In this document: piece by piece, positions 8,816-20,142 of the stretch
Numbering within the stretch: the stretch's first letter is position 1
How the letters are laid out: each line of letters begins with the position of its first letter
Assembly (NCBI GenBank): GCA_036746695.1
Contig: DAIODP010000001.1
Location: forward strand, 1,736,001-1,800,000
Length of the DNA: 64,000 nt
DNA from: UBA3006 sp036746695
GTDB lineage: Bacteria > Actinomycetota > Acidimicrobiia > Acidimicrobiales > Ilumatobacteraceae
Direction of reading: 5' to 3'
The notes under the pieces: model-generated
What the model was told of the DNA's origin: nothing
The model's database searches: none
What the model saw: only the letters and a program-made list of their open reading frames with translations
Program-made: the position numbers and the translations under genes

Positions 8816-9688
8816 TTATTCGCCCATTCGGGTGAGGTCGGCAAGGGCAGCCTTGAATCCGCCTGTTTCGCCATGACGCTTGCGCCAGAGAGACAGCGCA
8901 AATACTCCAATGGTGAGAGCAGTAAACGTAGTGACTACCAACAGGGTGGCAAGTGCATTCAATGCGGGAGTTGCTCCACCTTTGACTGACGAGTAGATAC
9001 GCAACGGAACGGTCTCCGAATCAACCCCAGCTGAAAGGAAACTGGTAATGACAAAGTCATCAATAACGGTGGCAAAAACGACAACGAAACTGGCCATGAT
9101 CGAGGGCCACAGCATGGGCATGAGGACAAATCTCAGTGCCTGAAAGCGGGTGGCCCCAAGGTCACGCGCAGCTTCTTCAAAACTGGAACCAATTGACACC
9201 AATCGCGCGCGCACGATGACCACCACTGCTGAAACAGAAAACGTAACGTTGCCAAGCAACTGTGCTGGATAACCAAGTGGAATTCCGCTGAACAAGCGAG
9301 TGAATGTAAGGAGTAACGCGGCTCCGACAACGATTTCTGGGGTAATGAGCGGGATGGATGTCATTCCCTGCACTGCGGTTGCGCTCTTTCCCTTTAATCG
9401 ATGGGAGCCAATTGCTAGTGCTAGGCCCAGCGGAGTAACGATCAGCATGGTGGTGACAGCAAGCACGAGCGAGTTAACGATTGCCTGACGCATTGAATCG
9501 TCGTGGAACACTGAAGCGTACTTATCACCAAACCACCAGCGGAACGAGAACCCCTTCCAAACGGTGCGGCTTCTGCCGTCATTGAACGAATATGCAATGG
9601 CGATGAGCACGGGGATGAGACTCCATGCGATGTATCCCCAAATGATGATTGGGAGGGCTTTAATGCGGCGTGTAGCAACTGATGTCAT
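8816..9688 (-). CDS. potC: PotC-type ABC permease
   Basis: Inner-membrane permease of 290 residues with six predicted helices. The EAA loop that docks on the ATPase is EEAARDLGA at residues 171-179. The start ATG at 9688 overlaps the potB stop as ATGA, so the earlier in-frame codon at 9733 is rejected. Its stop directly abuts the potA stop on the opposite strand. It forms an operon with potB and potD. Confidence 0.9.
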   Translation of the reverse strand: MTSVATRRIKALPIIIWGYIAWSLIPVLIAIAYSFNDGRSRTVWKGFSFRWWFGDKYASVFHDDSMRQAIVNSLVLAVTTMLIVTPLGLALAIGSHRLKGKSATAVQGMTSIPLITPEIVVGAALLLTFTRLFSGIPLGYPAQLLGNVTFSVSAVVVIVRARLVSIGSSFEEAARDLGATRFQALRFVLMPMLWPSIMASFVVVFATVIDDFVITSFLSAGVDSETVPLRIYSSVKGGATPALNALATLLVVTTFTALTIGVFALSLWRKRHGETGGFKAALADLTRMGE

Positions 9689-10566
9689 CGCACACGTTCC
9701 TTGCCGATTTTGGAAGTGCTTCGCAAATACCACGACAGTGCAACGAGCAGCAGTGCGGAAAGCATAAGCACAAGAATTGCACCGCGCTGAGGTTGACTGC
9801 TGTTGTTGATGTAGTAGTCAATTTGGTTGCCGAGCATTTCGGTTTTTGGTGATCGTGAAAGTAGGTCGTTGGTGTAGTAGTCACCAAACATTGGAAGGGC
9901 AATGAGAATTGCTGCTGCCGCAACTCCCGCTTTGGCCATTGGCACGGTGACCACACGAAATGCTTGGCGTGATGTTGCGCCGAGGTCGCGTGCTGCTTCA
10001 ACAAGTCGCCAGTCAAGGCGTTCAAGTGTTGCGTACAAGGGCAGGATCAAAAATGGAAGGTAGCCGTAGACAAGTCCAAGAATGACGGTGATGGGCGAGC
10101 CATCAAGCCAGTTGTACTGAACGCCGAAGATTCCAACAAATCGACTGAACAACCCAGAAGGGCTGAGCAGGTTGACCCATGCCAGCATGCGCATTAAGTA
10201 GTTCACCCAAAACGGGGCAATGATGAGTAAAAGCAGCAGCATGCGACGCTTTCCTGCATGCCGAGCCAAGTAATACGCAACAGGGAAACCGATTACGAAG
10301 CTGATGATCATTGCGCTCACGACGTACACAATGGTGCGGGCAAATACGCCGCGCAACGGGCCGGTGGTCACGCTGCTGAATACCGCATTGAACTCGCCGA
10401 AACTCCAGTTCAGTGGGTTCCACTGTGGAATCGCATCGCGAAAAATTGGGTCAATAGAACCGAACGCAACGCACGCAACTGCGTAAAACGGAACCGCAAA
10501 AAAGAGCAGCAGCCAAAATGCACCGGGGGCGGCAAGTGCTGCCCACAGTCGGGCGGCTTTGTTCAC
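9685..10566 (-). CDS. potB: PotB-type ABC permease
   Basis: Second permease of the Pot-type importer, 293 residues, with about six helices and the EAA loop EAARDLGA at residues 190-197. It starts with GTG 2 nt after the potD stop and overlaps potC by 4 nt (ATGA). Order potD-potB-potC on one strand with coupled translation supports one transporter. Confidence 0.9.
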   Translation of the reverse strand: MNKAARLWAALAAPGAFWLLLFFAVPFYAVACVAFGSIDPIFRDAIPQWNPLNWSFGEFNAVFSSVTTGPLRGVFARTIVYVVSAMIISFVIGFPVAYYLARHAGKRRMLLLLLIIAPFWVNYLMRMLAWVNLLSPSGLFSRFVGIFGVQYNWLDGSPITVILGLVYGYLPFLILPLYATLERLDWRLVEAARDLGATSRQAFRVVTVPMAKAGVAAAAILIALPMFGDYYTNDLLSRSPKTEMLGNQIDYYINNSSQPQRGAILVLMLSALLLVALSWYLRSTSKIGKERVR

Positions 10567-10568
10567 AC

Positions 10569-11765
10569 TCAGCCCGCGGTAAACGTCGTCCAGACGTCGT
10601 TCCAGAGTGCATCGGTTTCTGGTGACAAGCTCGTGATGCGCTTTCCAGCCTGATACTTTGCGTCATCAATAACAGCATCTACAAGTGTTTCTGGAATTGC
10701 ACCAGCACCGATGAGCGATTCTGCAGTTACAGCAGTGAGGGCTGGTTGGTAACCCACATACGACTGGTTCTTTACCGCAACATCGTTGTCAAGCAAATAA
10801 TTAATCATTTGGTGAGCGGCAACCGGTTTCGCTGATGTTTTTGGAATACACAAGAAGTCGTTTGCAGTAATGGTGGTTTCTGGATACCAGAAACCAAGTA
10901 CGTCGGCGGTTGTGCCCTCAGGCAAATAAAACGGTGCAATTAAAATGTCACCACTCCACATGTAGGCAATGTCACGATTTCCCGCTGGAAGTTCTTGGTA
11001 GCTCACAATGTCTACCTTCGGACTTGTCTCCGTACGCAAACGAATAAGGTTCTCTTGCGCTGCAGCGAGAATGTCTGCATCCCCAGAGTTCACATCGGTT
11101 ACTCCGGCTTGCAACAGCGCGAGGCTAATGGTGTCGCGGTATGAGTCGATGACGGCAAGTTTTCCGTTGTATGCAGAATTCCACATCGAGTTGTAACCCT
11201 GCGACGCAAGTTCGCTTGGATCAATCCGGTCTCTGCGGTAGCCAATTCCGTTTCCATAAATGAATTGCGCCATGGTGTACTGCGAACCTTGGTCGTAATA
11301 CGGATTTTGTAATCCTTCAAGCAAATTAGATTTATTTGGAATATACGAATGATTCAGTGGCTGAATGAGTTCTGCAGCCATGAGTCGCGCGATCGCTGTG
11401 TCGGTCATTCCGATGATGAGGTCTGGCTGTAACGTTCCATTGCGCAACTTTGCGATTGCGGCGTCCTCATTGTCGTAGATGCTTTGCTTTACGGTGACAC
11501 CGAATGCTCTTTCAAAATCCGCAATTACTTCAGGGTTGGTGTAATCGGCCCAGTTCAAAATTTCAATGGTGCCACCTTCGTTCGTAAGTCCATCCGCAAT
11601 CGGTTCCCCAACCAATGGAAGGGTGACAGGCGAATCGGGAGTACCGATAATGAGGCCAGTTGATGAGCTTGAAGTGGTACCACCGCACGCAGCAAGCATC
11701 GAGGGCCCAATAATGAATCCCCCGGTAGTTGCAAACAGCGTTTTGAGAAAATCGCGTCTTTCCAT
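10569..11765 (-). CDS. potD: PotD/PotF-type substrate-binding lipoprotein
   Basis: Periplasmic binding protein of 398 residues for a polyamine or related amine. The N-terminus has a twin-arginine-like start (ERRDFLK) and a lipobox LAAC at 24-27, so it is probably exported and lipid-anchored at Cys27. NWADYTNPEVIADFE early in the mature part is typical of PotD. ATG at 11765 is 6 nt after a TAAGTT hexamer (minus strand), suggesting a leaderless mRNA. It shares an 18-bp intergenic region with the aminotransferase gene. Third-position A/T is frequent. Confidence 0.9.
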   Translation of the reverse strand: MERRDFLKTLFATTGGFIIGPSMLAACGGTTSSSSTGLIIGTPDSPVTLPLVGEPIADGLTNEGGTIEILNWADYTNPEVIADFERAFGVTVKQSIYDNEDAAIAKLRNGTLQPDLIIGMTDTAIARLMAAELIQPLNHSYIPNKSNLLEGLQNPYYDQGSQYTMAQFIYGNGIGYRRDRIDPSELASQGYNSMWNSAYNGKLAVIDSYRDTISLALLQAGVTDVNSGDADILAAAQENLIRLRTETSPKVDIVSYQELPAGNRDIAYMWSGDILIAPFYLPEGTTADVLGFWYPETTITANDFLCIPKTSAKPVAAHQMINYLLDNDVAVKNQSYVGYQPALTAVTAESLIGAGAIPETLVDAVIDDAKYQAGKRITSLSPETDALWNDVWTTFTAG

Positions 11766-11770
11766 AGGTG

Positions 11771-11777
11771 TAACTTA
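11771..11777. promoter_or_regulatory. Shared bidirectional -10 core TAACTTA
   Basis: On the plus strand TAACTT (11771-11776) ends 7 nt before the aminotransferase ATG at 11784. On the minus strand TAAGTT (11777-11772) ends 6 nt before the potD ATG at 11765. The two hexamers overlap by five bases, so only one polymerase can bind at a time. Both genes appear leaderless. Confidence 0.5.
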
Positions 11778-11783
11778 GTCATC

Positions 11784-13172
11784 ATGACCACCTTGGACAA
11801 ACAGATCGCGGTCGAAGAGCAAACCATGATTGGCCTGGTAAACAAGTCGAAAGAACTCCATGCCAGGGCGGTGAAATCGGTACCTGGGGGAGTTCCCTCT
11901 AGTTGGGCAAGCTCGCGGCCCGTGCCCATTTGGATAGATCGCGGCGATGGCGCGTACCTCTGGGATGTAGATGGCAATCAATTCATCGACTTCCACGCAG
12001 GGTACGGAGCCAATATTGCCGGCCACGGTAACCCCGCAATTGTAAAGGCGGTTCAGCAGCGTGTCACACAAGGTACGCATTTTGCACAGCCCTCAGCCGA
12101 CATGATTGATGTCGCTGAATTGCTTGTACAGCGGTTCGGGCTTCCGAAGTGGCGCTTTAACAATTCGGGATCAGAGTCAACAATGGATGCCATCCACTTG
12201 ATGCGTGAGTTCACCGGGCGTGATCTCATTGTTAAAATTGAAGGAAGTTACAACGGACATCACGATTCAGTACTGGTGTCTATTTTCCGATCTGCCGACG
12301 CTCTTGGTCCGCAAGAAAGCCCGTGGCTCACACCTGGCGAGGGCGTACCGCAAGCGGTTGCCGACTTGGTACGCATCGTTCCATACAACGATCTTGCTGC
12401 ATTAGAGCGAGTATTTGCCGAGCACGAAGGCTTGATTGCAGGAATGATTTTGGAACCGATGATGATGAATGCGGGAATCATTGTTCCTCAAGACGGTTAT
12501 CTGCAAGGCATCCGCGACATAACACGTAAACATGGTGCACTGCTTGCATTCGATGAAGTGAAAACTGGACTAGTCGTTCACCCGGGAGGAGCAACAAAAT
12601 TATTTGGAGTTACTCCCGACCTGGTGTGTCTGGCAAAGGCGCTTGGCGGTGGTATTCCATGTGGCGCTATCGGTGGCACAAATGAAGTGATGGCGCTCAT
12701 TGATCAGGGTCGCTATAGCCAAGTGGGAACATTTAATGGCAACCCACTTACCATGGCATCGGCAAAAGCGATGCTGAACGAAGTGCTCACTCCAGAGGCG
12801 TATGCACAGGCCAATGAAGTTGGTTCGTATATTTTGCAGAACTCACTTACGGTATTGAAAAATTATGGACAGCCGGCATATGGGTATCACTTTGGATTTA
12901 AAGTGTGTGTGGTTTTCAGCGGCGAGGTAGCAACCAACTATCGCAAGTTCCTGACATTTAATACCGCCGTAAGCCACTTGCATTTCCTGAAGCAATTTAA
13001 TGGCGGAGTGTTTTTGCCACCGTGGGGAAAGAGCGAGTCAATCACCTTGAGCGTTGCCCATACAAAACAGCATGCAGATCAATGGATTACCAATATGGAC
13101 AACTTCGGTCGTGCACTTGCTGAACTTGATGACCGAGTCTCGGCCGACTTTGCAGTTGGCAGCTACAACTAA
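11784..13172 (+). CDS. Class III aminotransferase (GSA aminomutase-like)
   Basis: PLP-dependent fold type I enzyme of 462 residues, closest in pattern to glutamate-1-semialdehyde aminomutase and omega-amino-acid transaminases. Phosphate-binding SGSEST is at 128-133, YNGHHD at 156-161, the PLP-ring aspartate in FDEV (Asp257), and the Schiff-base lysine in CLAKALGGG (Lys285). The shared promoter with potD suggests that it acts on the imported amine. A role in haem synthesis is less likely because of that context. It is AT-richer than the backbone genes, and its stop overlaps the Rieske gene by 4 bp. Confidence 0.87.
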   Translation: MTTLDKQIAVEEQTMIGLVNKSKELHARAVKSVPGGVPSSWASSRPVPIWIDRGDGAYLWDVDGNQFIDFHAGYGANIAGHGNPAIVKAVQQRVTQGTHFAQPSADMIDVAELLVQRFGLPKWRFNNSGSESTMDAIHLMREFTGRDLIVKIEGSYNGHHDSVLVSIFRSADALGPQESPWLTPGEGVPQAVADLVRIVPYNDLAALERVFAEHEGLIAGMILEPMMMNAGIIVPQDGYLQGIRDITRKHGALLAFDEVKTGLVVHPGGATKLFGVTPDLVCLAKALGGGIPCGAIGGTNEVMALIDQGRYSQVGTFNGNPLTMASAKAMLNEVLTPEAYAQANEVGSYILQNSLTVLKNYGQPAYGYHFGFKVCVVFSGEVATNYRKFLTFNTAVSHLHFLKQFNGGVFLPPWGKSESITLSVAHTKQHADQWITNMDNFGRALAELDDRVSADFAVGSYN

Positions 13173-14278
13173 ATTTTTGCGGTGTCTTGCCGGTACTGCT
13201 TCACAAAGCGCTGCGCATACTTTTCCATTTCGGTGTGGTATGCCTGTGTGAATGTTTTTGAAGCAACTCCGCGTTGCACTCGTTCTGAAACAGTAAAGTC
13301 TTGTGCGTTTACCATTTCGTTGAAGTCAAGGGTTGGTTTCAAGCTCACGGGTGGGTTTTCAGCTACTTCGGCAGGGAAGAGATAATCGGTAACGACAGTG
13401 GTGTGAGTGGCTGAGCGTGGGATGTACGTCGATACTGCAACGCACGTTGGCATCACATCAATTAGCATGTTTGGGTACACGTACGAACCAAATACCGAGT
13501 AATCGCTCATATCTTCCATACTCGGAATGAGCGGAAGATCTTCGTCTTGGGCAAATGAGATTGCAGTTTTTCCCTCAGCCAAGCTGGCACCCCAATCGGC
13601 ACGATCGTCTTGGGTAGTCCTTCCTGTTTTGTACACCGGTACTGTTTCACACAATTCTGGGTGAACTACTGAGCAATGAAGACATTCACTGTAATTCTCA
13701 ACAAGTATTTTCCAGTTTGCCTGCACTTCGTCGGTGCTCGTGAACACACTCTTTAGTGTTCCCAATTCAAACCGCTCTAGATCGCGCGGTTTACTGTACA
13801 AATTTTCAAACCAACCAATCAATGGTTCGGGATTGGAATCAAGATTGACAAACAATAATCCCTGCCATTCATCGATCTTTACCGGCGTTAGTGAAATGCC
13901 ATCGCGATCAAAGGATTCTTTATCGTGGTGAATTGCGCCAACAAGTTTTCCGTCGAGTGAATAGCTCCAGGAGTGATACGGGCAGGTGATTGCCGCACCA
14001 TGTCCGGATCCAGATGCATCACACAATTGTGATCCGCGGTGTTGGCACACATTGAAGTATGCGCGAAGCTCGCCGTCACGATTGCGTACAGCGATAATAC
14101 TTTCGCTTCCAACGTTGGCAACTAGGCGATCGCCAATGTGTCCAAGTTGATCTGCACGACCGACATAACACCAGCGCTGTTCGTAGATATCAGACATCTC
14201 TTTAGTAAAAACCTCTGGCGATGTGTACTCATCTCGGGTGAAGCTGGCGCGGAGTCCTTCAATATTTGACTTAGCCAT
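13169..14278 (-). CDS. Rieske non-haem iron oxygenase, alpha subunit
   Basis: Aromatic-ring-hydroxylating-type oxygenase of 369 residues. The Rieske 2Fe-2S ligands are C78-x-H80 (CQHRG) and C99-x2-H102 (CPYHSW). The mononuclear iron site is in ENYSECLHCSVVHPEL (His201, His206). This last motif resembles glycine-betaine/quaternary-amine monooxygenases such as GbcA more than naphthalene-type enzymes. No reductase gene is adjacent, so the electron donor is elsewhere. It starts at ATG 14278, 3 nt after the PhyH gene. The substrate is inferred only from context: probably a methylated or quaternary amine. Confidence 0.88.
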   Translation of the reverse strand: MAKSNIEGLRASFTRDEYTSPEVFTKEMSDIYEQRWCYVGRADQLGHIGDRLVANVGSESIIAVRNRDGELRAYFNVCQHRGSQLCDASGSGHGAAITCPYHSWSYSLDGKLVGAIHHDKESFDRDGISLTPVKIDEWQGLLFVNLDSNPEPLIGWFENLYSKPRDLERFELGTLKSVFTSTDEVQANWKILVENYSECLHCSVVHPELCETVPVYKTGRTTQDDRADWGASLAEGKTAISFAQDEDLPLIPSMEDMSDYSVFGSYVYPNMLIDVMPTCVAVSTYIPRSATHTTVVTDYLFPAEVAENPPVSLKPTLDFNEMVNAQDFTVSERVQRGVASKTFTQAYHTEMEKYAQRFVKQYRQDTAKI

Positions 14279-14281
14279 GAT

Positions 14282-15148
14282 TTACTCCCATTTCATTCCG
14301 ACAGGTATGTCTTCGTAATCAATTGTCCATAAGCGCGCTGCTTTTGCGTCGCCCGTGTAGCAGCGATATCCGAGCAATTGTTGTTGCAGCGGTGTAAGCG
14401 TGCGTGCAAGTTCTTCGGGCAGGCCTACGCAACCTGCTTCCTCTGGCGTGAGCCAACCGACTACAAAAGAGAGGTGCATTCCTTCGCGCCACGTGTCGGT
14501 TGTGGTGTTGTTGCCACCACCGTGCAACACAGTGCCGGAATAGAGGAGGCCGCTACCTGCAGGCATAACAGCCTGTGTGATTTCGTGGTCGAGAGCCATA
14601 CGTTCGAAGCTGTCCCATGCATGGCTTCCGGGCACAACTCGGGTTGCGCCGCCTTCTGCCGAAAAGTCGGAGAGTGCAAACATGCACGACACGGTTACTT
14701 GGCGTTCGCCAGGCCCAAGCACCAGTGGCCAGTTGTCGGCATCGCGGTGCAACCATTGGGCTTTTTCACCAGGCCCGATAATCATCATCTGCCCAGTGTT
14801 CATCCAGTACGAGGCGCAATGTGGGCGCAATACGGAATCGGCAACGCCGAGCAGGATTGGGTGTACCAGCACGTTGTCGCGGAAGGCCTTCGATCGCATT
14901 GCCAACCTGGTGAAGCGCTTGGTGTTGGAACCCCAAAACTCTTGAACGCCAGAATCTGACGACTTGGTGCCGGGCCGCGTGTCGCGCATGGATTCGGCCA
15001 ACTCATTTCGCAGCTGCGAACGCACATCGTCGGAAAGCATGTTGTGAACAATCACGGCGCCGTCTCGCTGGAAGGCTTCGAAAATCTGCGCGGCAGTATG
15101 CGTGTTTGCATCAAGTGCCGTCAACATCGCAATATCAGCAGATGCCAT
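14282..15148 (-). CDS. Phytanoyl-CoA dioxygenase (PhyH) family protein
   Basis: Fe(II)/2-oxoglutarate-dependent dioxygenase of 288 residues. The facial triad is visible as H134-x-D136 (LHRDADNW) and H209 (SGTVLHGG), with GGATRVVPGSH between them. The family includes hydroxylases of lipids, betaines and aminophosphonates. It is first in an operon with the Rieske oxygenase, so the two probably oxidise the same compound or successive intermediates. ATG 15148 follows TAAAAT by 6 nt, again pointing to a leaderless mRNA. Confidence 0.87.
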   Translation of the reverse strand: MASADIAMLTALDANTHTAAQIFEAFQRDGAVIVHNMLSDDVRSQLRNELAESMRDTRPGTKSSDSGVQEFWGSNTKRFTRLAMRSKAFRDNVLVHPILLGVADSVLRPHCASYWMNTGQMMIIGPGEKAQWLHRDADNWPLVLGPGERQVTVSCMFALSDFSAEGGATRVVPGSHAWDSFERMALDHEITQAVMPAGSGLLYSGTVLHGGGNNTTTDTWREGMHLSFVVGWLTPEEAGCVGLPEELARTLTPLQQQLLGYRCYTGDAKAARLWTIDYEDIPVGMKWE

Positions 15149-15154
15149 ACATCA

Positions 15155-15160
15155 ATTTTA
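15155..15160 (-). promoter_or_regulatory. -10 hexamer of the PhyH-Rieske operon (leaderless)
   Basis: TAAAAT on the minus strand ends 6 nt before the ATG at 15148. Confidence 0.5.
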
Positions 15161-15230
15161 CCATTCAACGTATTTGCTTCATTGCAGAAGGTTCATAGCC
15201 CGTAAGGATTCAATAAGAATGTTATTGAGA

Positions 15231-15236
15231 TAGGTT
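15231..15236 (+). promoter_or_regulatory. -10 hexamer of the SDR-LLM operon (leaderless)
   Basis: TAGGTT ends 6 nt before the ATG at 15243. TTCAAT at 15209-15214 with a 16-nt spacer is a possible weak -35. Confidence 0.48.
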
Positions 15237-15242
15237 TTATCC

Positions 15243-15998
15243 ATGGCTTCACAAAGTTTTCGGTTAGATGGCTTGCGCGCATTAGTTACTGGTGGCGGTT
15301 CGGGTATTGGCAAAGCAATTGCCGATGCAATGCGTGAGGCTGGCGCAACGGTTGTTGTCTGCGACGTAAACAATTCGACACAGCCCAACTACATCTGCGA
15401 TGTTTCGAAGACGCAAGACGTTGAAGCAATGTTTAAGGGAATCGAGCACGACTTGGGCGGCCTCGACATCTTGGTGAATAACGTTGGCGTTCCTGGGCCA
15501 ACCGCGCGCGTAGACCAGATGGACCCAGATGCTTACGACGAATGCGTGCGCATCAACCTTGGCGGCACCTTTCGGGTCACGCACTTTGCAGTGCCTATGT
15601 TGCTCAAGTCGAAAGGTTCGATGATCAACATCTCCACAAGTGCAGGAATTTTTGGATACCCACTTCGCTCCCCATACGTTGCCGCAAAGTGGGGCGTCAT
15701 TGGCCTCACCAAATCGTGGGCGATGGAATTAGGCGAGTTTGGTGTGCGGGTAAATGCCATCTGCCCGGGCTCTGTCAGTGGGCCGCGGATGGATGGCGTC
15801 ATCGAGCGCGAGGCGAAAGCGGTTGGCAAGACACCAGAAGAGATTCGAACTGGTTACGAGAAGCAAGTGTCGTTGCAAACGTTTGTCGAGGCATCAGACA
15901 TTGCTGCTTCGTGCGTGTTTCTCAGTTCGCCTGCTGCTCGTTATATCTCTGGTCAAGTCTTGCCAGTTGATGGAAACATTGAAACGATGCGAGCGTAA
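15243..15998 (+). CDS. Short-chain dehydrogenase/reductase
   Basis: Classical SDR of 251 residues. The NAD(P)-binding TGGGSGIG is at 16-23, NNVG near 79-82, the catalytic Ser in the INISTSAG strand, and YVAAK with Tyr145 and Lys149. Asp41 after the second strand favours NAD(H). The gene is followed after 6 nt by an F420-type oxidoreductase and lies divergent from the PhyH-Rieske operon. It could oxidise the alcohol produced by those oxygenases, but this is inference. Confidence 0.9.
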   Translation: MASQSFRLDGLRALVTGGGSGIGKAIADAMREAGATVVVCDVNNSTQPNYICDVSKTQDVEAMFKGIEHDLGGLDILVNNVGVPGPTARVDQMDPDAYDECVRINLGGTFRVTHFAVPMLLKSKGSMINISTSAGIFGYPLRSPYVAAKWGVIGLTKSWAMELGEFGVRVNAICPGSVSGPRMDGVIEREAKAVGKTPEEIRTGYEKQVSLQTFVEASDIAASCVFLSSPAARYISGQVLPVDGNIETMRA

Positions 15999-16004
15999 GT
16001 CGTT

Positions 16005-16781
16005 GTGAAGATAGATATTCAGTTAAATGTCGGGCAGTGTTCCTGGCAGCAAACATCTGAAGCTGCACTAGCCGCCGAAGGCGCGGGCTACTCGGCGTTC
16101 TGGGTGGTGGATCATCTCTCTGGCGGCGTGATGAACGCACCAACCATGCCGGAGTGTTTCACCACGCTTGGTGCGCTTGCCGCAACAACAAGCCAAATCG
16201 GGCTTGGGTCGCTCGTAGTTAATGCAGGGTTACGAAACGCCGCGCTCGTTGCCAACTCGGCAGCCACGGTGCAAAACATTTCTGGCGGCCGATTTATTTT
16301 GGGCCTGGGTGCTGGCGCGTCGCCCGCAAGCACGTTTGCCTCCGAGTTGCACGCGGCCGGTGTTGAAGTGCTTCAGTCGATGACTGAACGTCATGCCCAA
16401 CTTGAGCATGTGATGGACGTGATTGATGAAGTTTGGTCGTCATCGCGTGACAAGAAGTATGAAACCTTCCCGCGCCCAGTTGCTCATGTGCCTCGTTGGC
16501 TGGGTGTCAACTCGGTTGCACTTGCGGCCATTGCGGGCACGAAATGCGATGGTGTCAATGTGAGGGCAAGCCACCCGCAGCGCGCCGAGATTTTGAGTGC
16601 GGCAATAGGTGCGGCAAATGGAAAGCCGTTTGAAGCCACGGTGTGGGAGACGTTCGATGAATCGTTATTGGATAGTTCGAATGACACCCGCAAGCAGTGG
16701 GCGAGCGAGGGCGTCAATCGGGTGATTTTGCTGATGCGCGGTGTGCCCGACCTTCGCAGGCTTTCAGCGCCGATCGGCTGA
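16005..16781 (+). CDS. LLM-class F420-dependent oxidoreductase
   Basis: Luciferase-like TIM-barrel flavin/F420 enzyme of 258 residues. Typical features are the N-terminal YSAFWVVDHL segment, TLGALAATTSQIGLGSLV, and ISGGRFILGLGAGASP. It starts with GTG 6 nt after the SDR. F420 use is likely because fbiC is encoded at 24333-26702. It abuts the leuS stop on the opposite strand with no gap. Confidence 0.87.
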   Translation: MKIDIQLNVGQCSWQQTSEAALAAEGAGYSAFWVVDHLSGGVMNAPTMPECFTTLGALAATTSQIGLGSLVVNAGLRNAALVANSAATVQNISGGRFILGLGAGASPASTFASELHAAGVEVLQSMTERHAQLEHVMDVIDEVWSSSRDKKYETFPRPVAHVPRWLGVNSVALAAIAGTKCDGVNVRASHPQRAEILSAAIGAANGKPFEATVWETFDESLLDSSNDTRKQWASEGVNRVILLMRGVPDLRRLSAPIG

Positions 16782-19652
<2,871 letters not shown>

Positions 19653-19714
19653 AGCCTCCGTATCGTAGATGAGCCAGAAGGCGAATCAACGGAGAGGAAG
19701 CGCGGGTACACACC

Positions 19715-20140
19715 ATGGGTAAACCACAGCGTCGCTCCCGTGGCCGATCGGCCAACAGTCGCAAGCACAGTTACCCCCGCGCTGCCCGCATTAGCGAAAC
19801 CGTGCGCGAGGTAGTGGCAGAAGAGTTAGTGCGGATCGACGACGACCGACTCGCCTTTGTCACGATTACCTCAATTGATGTCGACTCCGAAATGAACCGC
19901 GGCATTGTCTATTACGACTCGCTGCAAGGCGTGGAAGGTGACTACCGAATTCTTGAAGCACTCGGCGAGCACCGCAAGCGCTTGCAGTCGACAATTGCTA
20001 ACCAGATTCATGCACGGCGCACACCAATTCTCGAATTCCGTCCCGATGAGGCCATTCGTGCTGCCGCGCGAATCGAAGAGGTGTTGCGTAACGACCCGAT
20101 GCATACGCGCAACCTCACCGACGACACCACCGCCGAATAA
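19715..20140 (+). CDS. rbfA: Ribosome-binding factor A
   Basis: KH-fold factor of 141 residues that binds 16S rRNA helix 1 during 30S maturation. It shows the conserved RISETVREVVAEELVRI start, VTITSIDVDSEMNRGIVYY core and RRTPILEFRPDEAIR. A basic N-terminal extension of about 20 residues precedes the core. It starts the rbfA-truB-ribF operon with 2 nt to truB. The purine-rich GGAGAGGAAG lies rather far (about 16 nt) from the ATG. Confidence 0.95.
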   Translation: MGKPQRRSRGRSANSRKHSYPRAARISETVREVVAEELVRIDDDRLAFVTITSIDVDSEMNRGIVYYDSLQGVEGDYRILEALGEHRKRLQSTIANQIHARRTPILEFRPDEAIRAAARIEEVLRNDPMHTRNLTDDTTAE

Positions 20141-20142
20141 AT

